Positions 1 through 5,889 of a DNA stretch of 11,200 nucleotides are shown here, one piece after another. Origin of the DNA: Clostridiales bacterium (GTDB taxonomy: Bacteria > Bacillota > Clostridia > Saccharofermentanales > Saccharofermentanaceae); the NCBI GenBank assembly GCA_016930475.1, contig JAFGGR010000218.1:1-11200 (forward strand). Direction: 5' to 3'. Numbering within the stretch: position 1 is the first letter of the stretch; every line of letters starts with the position of its first letter. A program made the position numbers and the translations under genes. Below the pieces are notes generated by a model that did not search any database, was not told the DNA's origin, and saw nothing but the letters and a program-made list of their open reading frames with translations.

Positions 1-887
1 TCCCGCTCACGTTTGGTATGAGCGGACTCGTCGGACCGACGCGTTTGCTCGGCGAGCGAAGCGGATGGACGATCGAGGAGTGTACCGGGGTATTGAGTTC
101 CTTGCCCGCCGGTGCCGTCGCTTTCCCCAATCTTGAGCGAAAGCATCTCTTGTCGGGATGTCTTCAAGCTTCCCTGTATTCCTTCGTGGATTATGGCGAG
201 AAGAAGGTCTATTTTGACAGTGAAGAATTCCGGGCGCTCCTTGCGTTTGCCGACCGATTCGGCTCGGATGAAGTGATATGGGAGGACGGAACCGAAGATG
301 ACATCATGTATGAACCGGAAGGGTTTTTAGATACGAGCGAATTGCTTCGCCAGGGCAATTTAGCGATCGAACCGGCCGGAGTCTGGAATGCGTCCTCAAT
401 ATCAAACGCGGAAAGCATCCATATGTACAATGAACCGGTGACCTTCGTCGGTTATCCTTCCTCGGATCGCTCGGGCATGAGGGTCCACGCGGGTACGAGC
501 ATCGCGATCTGCGAGAGTTGTCCGGACACGGCGGCCGCATGGGAATTTGTCTGCCTTTGTGTCAGCGAAGAATTACAATCGGAATTTTACCCCTATTCGG
601 CCGAACCCATTCATCTGGGCGTGTCACAGGCCCGCATCGAAAAAGCGATTTCGACTCCGTTGGGAGACATGGACTCCATGTATACAATGGATGTTCTGAC
701 ACAGGAAGACGCGGACTATTACAACCGATTGGTCGAATCGGCCTCCGTACTGGCCGGACAGGATCAGCCGATCATCGAGATCGTGCTGGAGGAGGCGGCG
801 GCGTATTTCGCGGGCGTGAAGACCGCTGAGGAGGTGTCCCGGATCGTTCAGGACCGCGTCACGACGTTCGTGAACGAGAGGGGCTGA
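1..887 (+). CDS. Extracellular solute-binding lipoprotein, copy 1 (3' part only)
   Basis: This is the C-terminal 294 residues of a family-1 ABC solute-binding protein. The frame is open from the window edge (first full codon at position 3), and the residues before the first Met align with copy 2, so the gene begins upstream and the ATG at 18 is internal. It matches copy 2 from that copy's residue 487 to its end. Visible family landmarks are a GLVGPTR...GWT block, QGNLAIE, EPVTFVGYPS, AAWEF and a C-terminal EEAAAYFAG...VQDRVTTFVNE segment. The first 91 residues are roughly 87% identical to copy 2 by eye, the middle differs strongly, and the last 39 residues are identical. It should be a membrane-anchored ligand receptor for the permeases downstream. 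Substrate unknown; an oligosaccharide is the family expectation. It carries CESC where copies 3 and 4 have SSES. Its stop lies 29 bp before copy 2. Confidence 0.93.
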   Translation, partial: PLTFGMSGLVGPTRLLGERSGWTIEECTGVLSSLPAGAVAFPNLERKHLLSGCLQASLYSFVDYGEKKVYFDSEEFRALLAFADRFGSDEVIWEDGTEDDIMYEPEGFLDTSELLRQGNLAIEPAGVWNASSISNAESIHMYNEPVTFVGYPSSDRSGMRVHAGTSIAICESCPDTAAAWEFVCLCVSEELQSEFYPYSAEPIHLGVSQARIEKAISTPLGDMDSMYTMDVLTQEDADYYNRLVESASVLAGQDQPIIEIVLEEAAAYFAGVKTAEEVSRIVQDRVTTFVNERG

Positions 888-916
888 ACGAATAAATTCG
901 AGAGTGAGAAAGCATA

Positions 917-3247
917 ATGAAGAAAACATTCCGCCGCCTGATCGCGCTACTGATCGGTCTTTCAATGCTCGTGTCCCTTACCGCCTGCCGCAAGGACCCC
1001 ACGGTAATCGGAGGCGTGGAGACGGTATCTCCTTCTTCCGTGACGTCGGAAGTTGATCCCCCTTACTATTCGGCAAAGGAAGTCGAGATCTTTACTGCGG
1101 AATATGAGGACGACTGGGTCTATTCTTCTGTGATTCCGATGGGGGATCGAATCGGACTTCTGCTTACCATTGAGCGATACGAGCCGGAAATATCAGAGCG
1201 GACTTATACAAATATGCTTTACACGTTTGATCTTGACGGAAATCGGCTTTCTGAAGCCGATCTGTCCGCGTATTCCAGAGAACATTCGTATCTCAATGCT
1301 TTTCAGTCCGATGGCGAGGGCAATATTCGGGCGATCCTACGGACGACGGACGAAAACTATTATGAAACTTTCGAAACCACCCTCGAGATGATCACTCTGG
1401 ATCCTTCCGGCAAGGAAGTGAAGCCGCGTGTCGATCTCGGTACGGGCACGACTCAAATATCCGACACGATCATAGATGAGAAAGGCAGGATATATATCGC
1501 CGAAAGCATCGTTTCGGGGAGCATTCGAATCGTAAACGCCGACGGAACCGCGATCGGTACGATCGCGGTTGATTCCCCGAACGGGCGTTTTTTTCGAGAC
1601 GGGGAGAACGTATACTACGACGCATATCAATCCAATCTCGGAGAATGCTTTCTGATCGATCCGACCGATCTGAGCCTCGGTGAACCCATCGATCCCGAGG
1701 CGGTACTTTTTGGATCGTCGATAGAAACCGAAGGAGGATATGAGATCCGTCCCGAGGGCGTGTTCCGACGGGATCCGAATTCCGGAGAAGTGACGCTGTG
1801 CTCATCGTGGAGCACGACCTATGATTCGGGGATCTATTCAGTCGCCACGTGGATTCCGATCACCGCAGATAAGGTGATCGGAATCGCCTCATACAGCGAA
1901 TCGTACCGGATTTCGAACGGAGCGCCGGAGACAAAATTCATGATCATTTTATCAAAACTGGCGACCAATCCGGATATAGACAAGAAAGTGCTGGTCTTAG
2001 GTGGACTGCGGATTGAGAACGATCCGGAATTGCGTTCGGCGGTATTTCGTTTCAATCGCGCAAATGAAGAGTACCGGATCGAGATCCGCGATTACATCAA
2101 TGAGGTGGATTTCACCGGGATCGAACCGAGGGATCAATGGGATTACGAATTATCGGAATTTACGGAACTTTTGTCGGCAGACTTCTTGAACGGGGAGGGA
2201 CCGGATATTTTGGTGGGGTACGAGCACTCGCTCCTGGCTCCGGAAATTCTTGAGAGACAAGGCTTTCTTGTCGACTTATATCCCTTGGCCGATGAGGATC
2301 CATCCTTTCGAAAAGAAGACTTCCGTACGAATATCCTCTCGCTTTTCGAGCGGGACGGAAAGCTGTTTCGCTTCCCGCTTTCGGTTGGATTAAGCGGACT
2401 CGTCGGACCGACGCGTCTGCTGGGAGACCGTAGCGCTTGGACGGTCGAGGAATGTACCGAGGTGTTAAACTCTTTACCGGAGGGTGCCGTCGCGTTCCCT
2501 AATCTCGAGCGAAAGCATCTTCTGGCCGGGTGTCTTCAAGCCTCCCTGTATTCTTTTGTGGATTACGGCGAGAAGAAGGTTTATTTTGACAGCGACGAAT
2601 TCCGGGCGCTCCTTGCCTTTTCCGACCGATTCGGATCGGACGAGCTGCCGGAAATCGACGATTCGGGAGATATTGTCAATCCGGAAGGGTACGTGGATAC
2701 TACCGAGTTGATTTTTCAGGGAAATCTGACGATCGAGACGTACGGAATTTCGGACGCGACCTCAGTGTCGAATGCCAGGTACACTTTCGGGGAACCGGTG
2801 ACATTCACCGGCTATCCTTCCGCAGATCGTTCGGGGATGAGGGTCGAGGCGAGCACAAGCATCGCGATCTGCGAAGCTTGTCCGGATACAACTGCGGCAT
2901 GGAAATTTATCCGGTTATGTATCAGCGAGGAAATTCAATCGGAGTTTTCAATATATTCAGGAGAACCCATTAACCTTGGCGCGTCCCGGACACGTATCGA
3001 AAAAGCTCTTTCGTCTCCGCCGAGTTCCCTCGAATATATGTACACGATCGATGCTCTTACGCAGGAGGACGTGGATCAATACTTTCGGCTTCTGGATTCC
3101 GCTTCAGTATTAGTCGGACAGGACGAGCCGATCATCGAGATCGTACTGGAGGAGGCGGCGGCCTACTTCGCGGGAGTCAAGACCGCCGAGGAGGTATCCC
3201 GAATCGTCCAGGACCGCGTCACGACGTTCGTGAACGAGAGGGGCTGA
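917..3247 (+). CDS. Propeller-like/solute-binding fusion lipoprotein, copy 2
   Basis: 776 residues. It starts with MKKTFRRLIALLIG and has a lipobox (LTAC) with the predicted lipidated Cys at residue 24, which fixes the start although the upstream Shine-Dalgarno is weak. Residues 25-50 form a Ser/Pro linker. Residues ~50-347 are beta-rich with Asp/Gly turns (YTFDLDGNR 102-110, LDPSGKEVKP 161-170, IIDEKGRIYIAE 185-196) and read like propeller blades. Residues ~356-776 form a family-1 solute-binding domain: FRFN...YRIEIRDY 377-393, NGEGPDIL 425-432, FERDGKLFRFP 477-487, GLVGPTR 494-500, EPVTFTGYPS 626-635, AAW 660-662 and VQDRVTTFVNE 764-774. About 420 residues is normal for this domain; the N-terminal half is extra. 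A CEAC motif lies at 652-655. It is expected on the outer membrane face as ligand receptor for the downstream permeases. The fold of the N-terminal half is inferred; substrate unknown. Confidence 0.95.
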   Translation: MKKTFRRLIALLIGLSMLVSLTACRKDPTVIGGVETVSPSSVTSEVDPPYYSAKEVEIFTAEYEDDWVYSSVIPMGDRIGLLLTIERYEPEISERTYTNMLYTFDLDGNRLSEADLSAYSREHSYLNAFQSDGEGNIRAILRTTDENYYETFETTLEMITLDPSGKEVKPRVDLGTGTTQISDTIIDEKGRIYIAESIVSGSIRIVNADGTAIGTIAVDSPNGRFFRDGENVYYDAYQSNLGECFLIDPTDLSLGEPIDPEAVLFGSSIETEGGYEIRPEGVFRRDPNSGEVTLCSSWSTTYDSGIYSVATWIPITADKVIGIASYSESYRISNGAPETKFMIILSKLATNPDIDKKVLVLGGLRIENDPELRSAVFRFNRANEEYRIEIRDYINEVDFTGIEPRDQWDYELSEFTELLSADFLNGEGPDILVGYEHSLLAPEILERQGFLVDLYPLADEDPSFRKEDFRTNILSLFERDGKLFRFPLSVGLSGLVGPTRLLGDRSAWTVEECTEVLNSLPEGAVAFPNLERKHLLAGCLQASLYSFVDYGEKKVYFDSDEFRALLAFSDRFGSDELPEIDDSGDIVNPEGYVDTTELIFQGNLTIETYGISDATSVSNARYTFGEPVTFTGYPSADRSGMRVEASTSIAICEACPDTTAAWKFIRLCISEEIQSEFSIYSGEPINLGASRTRIEKALSSPPSSLEYMYTIDALTQEDVDQYFRLLDSASVLVGQDEPIIEIVLEEAAAYFAGVKTAEEVSRIVQDRVTTFVNERG
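1546..1570 (+). repeat. Perfect inverted repeat, 11-bp arms, inside copy 2
   Basis: Left arm AACCGCGATCG (1546-1556) and right arm CGATCGCGGTT (1560-1570) flank a 3-nt loop (GTA). It is fully within the propeller-like half of copy 2, encoding TAIGTIAV. No T-run follows, so it is not a terminator. It would form a compact, stable RNA hairpin. Confidence 0.8.
1852..1885 (+). repeat. Perfect inverted repeat, 13-bp arms, inside copy 2
   Basis: Left arm GATTCCGATCACC (1852-1864) and right arm GGTGATCGGAATC (1873-1885) flank an 8-nt loop. It encodes the stretch around IPITADKVIGI, near the junction of the propeller-like and solute-binding halves. The equivalent sites of copies 3 and 4 encode similar peptides but do not keep the perfect pairing. 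No T-run follows. Confidence 0.85.
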
Positions 3248-3275
3248 GCCGCGCTCGCATTTTGAATTTCGACCC

Positions 3276-3285
3276 GGAGGGGAGG
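3276..3285 (+). promoter_or_regulatory. Strong ribosome binding site of copy 3
   Basis: The purine run GGAGGGGAGG ends 8 nt before the ATG at 3294. It is much stronger than the site in front of copy 2, where only scattered GAG/AAAG is seen in 901-913. This suggests copy 3 is translated more efficiently than copy 2, or that copy 2 relies partly on ribosomes arriving from copy 1. Confidence 0.7.
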
Positions 3286-3293
3286 ATCTACAT

Positions 3294-5669
3294 ATGAAAA
3301 AGACGTTTGGTCGCCTGATCGCGCTTCTAATCAGTCTTTCAATGCTCGTGTCCCTTTCGTCGTGTACGCGTGCGGCGCCCGGCTCGAGCGGGAACGACGC
3401 TTCCGCGATCTCCGCTTCCGACGGATCCGCGGAGCAGACAGCCGCCGTGCCGGCGTATTTTTCAGCAAAGGAGACGGAGGTCTATACCGCCACACAAAGC
3501 GATTCGTTACTGATGGTCGACTCGATTCTCTTGGGTGATCAGGTTGGGATCCTTATCGATCAAACGGAGACCGTCGACAGTAGCGAGCAGAGCGGGCAGA
3601 ATGCGGGTGTCGGGGAGACTCATAAACTGCTTTATTTCGTTTTTGATCCGGAGGGGAATATGGTGAGCGAGTCAGACCTGACCTATCTGCTTGAGAACGA
3701 GGCATTTATTACATCCATCCAGGACGACGGGAACGGAAATATGGTCATATCCCGAGTGTATTATGACACTCAGACCTGGTCTCAATTCACGGAACTGGTC
3801 TTTATCGGTCCGGACGGTAAGGAAGCGAAGCCGAGAATGACGAACTTAGGTCTCTTTCCGGGTGCCGAGATCGCTGTCGATGAGAAGGGGAATATTTATA
3901 TCGCAAATCTATACACTGAAAGAGTTCAAATATGGATTTATGATCCGCAAGGGAATCTCTTGTCGATCATTGAGGAGGATAATAAAGGAAGTCGTCTGCG
4001 TGCCATCGGAGGAAAGATATACATATACTCGGATTACTTATCCGCGGAAGGTGAAACCTTGATCTATCCGATCGATCTTGAAAAAAATGCTTACGGCGAA
4101 CCGATCAGCACGAAAGAGATTCGGGGATATGAGCAGATTTTTTCGAAAAGCGGCCTGTATGATAAGGATTCGGCCGGTATTTATTCCTTTGACATGGAGA
4201 CGAAAAAACGCGCGCAAATGGTGTCGTGGAGCGATACCGATCTGGATCTGTCCCGGTATGAACAAGTCAATGTTCTTCCGGTTTCGTCGGAAAAAGTCAT
4301 CTTGGTTTGTGCGTTGTCGAATGATTTACAGCGGGAAGCGGATACCTCGGCATCGGTCTGTCTCGTTGTTCTTACGAAGCAGGAAACGAATCCGAACGAG
4401 GGAAAAGAGGTGCTCATTCTGGGCGGCTTCTACATTCTGAACTCACCGGAAATGCTTGCCGCGGTATACCGGTTCAACGCCGATAATCCCGATTATCGGA
4501 TCGAGATGCGGGATTACATGAACATGGTCGACCCATTCACACTGGATGGGGCGACCTATATGCAGGACTGGTTCAAAAAAGCGTCGGAACTTTTGTATTT
4601 GGATATCCTTCGGGATGACGCGCCCGATATCTATGTCGGCAGATCCGATAACGCGTCATTCCCTTTGGAACGTTGCGAAGCGCAGGGGATGCTTGCCGAT
4701 CTGTATAAGCTGGCCGAAAGTGACGCGACGTTTCGAAAAGAAGACTATGTGGAGAATGTTCTTTCCCTGTTTGAACGGGACGGTAAGTTGTATCAATTCC
4801 CGCTGAGCTTTTCGATGGAGGGGCTGATCGGGCCGACTCGCTTGATCGGGACAGAACATGAATGGACTTTCGACGAATTCAGGGAGAAGGTGGAGGGCTT
4901 GCCCGAGGGCGTTCTTTTTCTCGTGAATACCTCCCGGTCGCACCTTTTGTCGAAATGTCTCGCGTCGTCGATCCACTCGTTTGTTGATTTTGAAAAGGCT
5001 GCGGTCTGTTTCGATACTCCGGAATTCGGGGAAATACTGGAATTTGCGAACACATATGGCGGGGAAGAGCGTGTTTATCAGGAGCCGAATCCTGAAAATG
5101 ATATGGAAAACCCTGAATGGTATATTGACCCGTGGGTGTTGCAGGAACAGGGTAATCTTGCCTTGAATAATTCCGTAATTGTATCCCCTCTATCTCTTTC
5201 AAGGGAACGATATTTTTTCGGTGAGCCGGTGACATTCGTCGGTTATCCGTCAATAGAAAAGACCGGTATTTCCTGTTCCGCCCAGAATATTCTGGCCATC
5301 AGCAGTGAATCGAAACACAAGGAAGCGGCGTGGGCGTTCGTCCGGCTTTGTATCGGCGAGGAGATGCAGAATATGCACAGTGCTCCTATCCATCGCGGAG
5401 CTTTGGACACACAGATCGAAAAACTTCTCAAAGTGCCGACGAGCACCATGGAGCAGAATTACGGGTTTGAGGAACAAATCACTCCGGAAGACGCGGAAGT
5501 CTTCCGGGCGCTTGTTGACTCGATCTCCGCTTTATCCGGCCGGGACGACCGGATCCTCGCCATCGTCCAGGAAGAGGCGGCCGCATATTTCGCGGGCGCG
5601 AAGACTAAAGAGGAAGTCGCCGCGATCGTTCAGGACCGGGTGACCACGTACGTGAATGAGATCAATTGA
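3294..5669 (+). CDS. Propeller-like/solute-binding fusion lipoprotein, copy 3
   Basis: 791 residues, preceded by a strong Shine-Dalgarno. The signal peptide is almost the same as in copy 2, with lipobox LSSC and Cys 24, then a Ser/Ala/Gly-rich linker to about residue 54. The N-terminal beta-rich region (~55-360) has FVFDPEGNM 115-123, IGPDGKEAKPR 171-181, AVDEKGNIYIAN 194-205, YDPQGNLL 216-223 and SWSDTDLDLS 311-320. The solute-binding domain (~371-791) has VYRFN...YRIEMRDY 391-408, DDAPDIYV 441-448, FERDGKLYQFP 493-503, GLIGPTR 510-516, GEPVTFVGYPS 643-653, AAW 678-680 and VQDRVTTYVNE 779-789. A low-complexity SEQSGQNAGVG stretch (97-107) sits where copy 4 has its acidic insertion. It lacks the CxxC of copies 1 and 2 (AISSES at 668-673). 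Presumed role is an alternative ligand receptor for the same transporter. Confidence 0.95.
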   Translation: MKKTFGRLIALLISLSMLVSLSSCTRAAPGSSGNDASAISASDGSAEQTAAVPAYFSAKETEVYTATQSDSLLMVDSILLGDQVGILIDQTETVDSSEQSGQNAGVGETHKLLYFVFDPEGNMVSESDLTYLLENEAFITSIQDDGNGNMVISRVYYDTQTWSQFTELVFIGPDGKEAKPRMTNLGLFPGAEIAVDEKGNIYIANLYTERVQIWIYDPQGNLLSIIEEDNKGSRLRAIGGKIYIYSDYLSAEGETLIYPIDLEKNAYGEPISTKEIRGYEQIFSKSGLYDKDSAGIYSFDMETKKRAQMVSWSDTDLDLSRYEQVNVLPVSSEKVILVCALSNDLQREADTSASVCLVVLTKQETNPNEGKEVLILGGFYILNSPEMLAAVYRFNADNPDYRIEMRDYMNMVDPFTLDGATYMQDWFKKASELLYLDILRDDAPDIYVGRSDNASFPLERCEAQGMLADLYKLAESDATFRKEDYVENVLSLFERDGKLYQFPLSFSMEGLIGPTRLIGTEHEWTFDEFREKVEGLPEGVLFLVNTSRSHLLSKCLASSIHSFVDFEKAAVCFDTPEFGEILEFANTYGGEERVYQEPNPENDMENPEWYIDPWVLQEQGNLALNNSVIVSPLSLSRERYFFGEPVTFVGYPSIEKTGISCSAQNILAISSESKHKEAAWAFVRLCIGEEMQNMHSAPIHRGALDTQIEKLLKVPTSTMEQNYGFEEQITPEDAEVFRALVDSISALSGRDDRILAIVQEEAAAYFAGAKTKEEVAAIVQDRVTTYVNEIN
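5484..5507 (+). repeat. Perfect inverted repeat, 9-bp arms, inside copy 3
   Basis: CCGGAAGAC (5484-5492) and GTCTTCCGG (5499-5507) flank a 6-nt loop, about 160 bp before the end of copy 3. No T-run follows. An inverted repeat of this size could arise by chance in a window of this length. Confidence 0.7.
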
Positions 5670-5799
5670 TCTTCGGAAAGGGTCGGCGAGTACGATCGCG
5701 GTGCTTTTCGAAAAAAACCGATGGGTTACATCGATTATTGCAACAAAAATAACAGGTAACTCGTCTTACTATTTGGAAGGATAACGGAGAAAATCGAGA

Positions 5800-5827
5800 T
5801 TGCAAAAAATCAAAGTTCGTATAGAAT
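5800..5827 (+). promoter_or_regulatory. Predicted sigma70-type promoter for copy 4
   Basis: TTGCAA at 5800-5805 (4 of 6 consensus bases) and TAGAAT at 5822-5827 (5 of 6) are separated by 16 bp, just below the optimal 17. Transcription would begin near 5834, giving a leader of about 55 nt. The flanking sequence is A/T rich. This is a pattern match in a gap where a promoter is plausible; it has not been tested. Confidence 0.45.
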
Positions 5828-5832
5828 TAACA

Positions 5833-5849
5833 TGTGTCGATTTGTGTCG
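5833..5849 (+). repeat. Direct repeat TGTGTCG x2, 10-bp period, over the predicted start point
   Basis: Two exact 7-bp copies of TGTGTCG start at 5833 and 5843, one helical turn apart, immediately downstream of the predicted -10 element. Same-face half-sites overlapping a start site can be an operator. No regulator is encoded in the window, so function is unproven and chance is possible. Confidence 0.35.
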
Positions 5850-5889
5850 GTAAAGAGCATTTTTGCTTAATAGAAAAGGGGACTGACTT

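Larger units (their letters stand above)
5670..5889 (+). promoter_or_regulatory. 220-bp intergenic region before copy 4
   Basis: This is the only sizeable non-coding gap in the window and it is AT-richer than the genes. It holds a plausible promoter (5800-5827), a pair of direct repeats (5833-5839 and 5843-5849) and a ribosome site AAGGGGA at 5876-5882, 7 nt before the ATG of copy 4. I found no convincing intrinsic terminator for copy 3 in it: the TTTTCGAAAA palindrome near 5705-5714 has too short a stem and no following T-run. Read-through from copies 1-3 plus a second internal start is the simplest reading. Confidence 0.6.

Noticed and set aside
18..20. ATG at 18 as the start of copy 1
   Set aside because: The frame is open to the window edge and the preceding codons (PLTFG) align with copy 2, so this Met is internal and the gene starts upstream.
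29..41. Palindrome CGTCGG-A-CCGACG as an operator-like site
   Set aside because: It recurs at the equivalent codons of other copies because it encodes the conserved LVGPT peptide.
889..900. Inverted repeat CGAATAAATTCG between copies 1 and 2 as a terminator
   Set aside because: Only a 4-5 bp A/T-rich stem with a tiny loop and no T-run.
2795..2811. 7-bp hairpin CCGGTGA/TCACCGG in copy 2
   Set aside because: Short, at a conserved EPVTF codon block, and within what chance and the protein sequence would give.
5738..5743. TTGCAA as an alternative -35 element
   Set aside because: No acceptable -10 hexamer lies 15-19 bp downstream.
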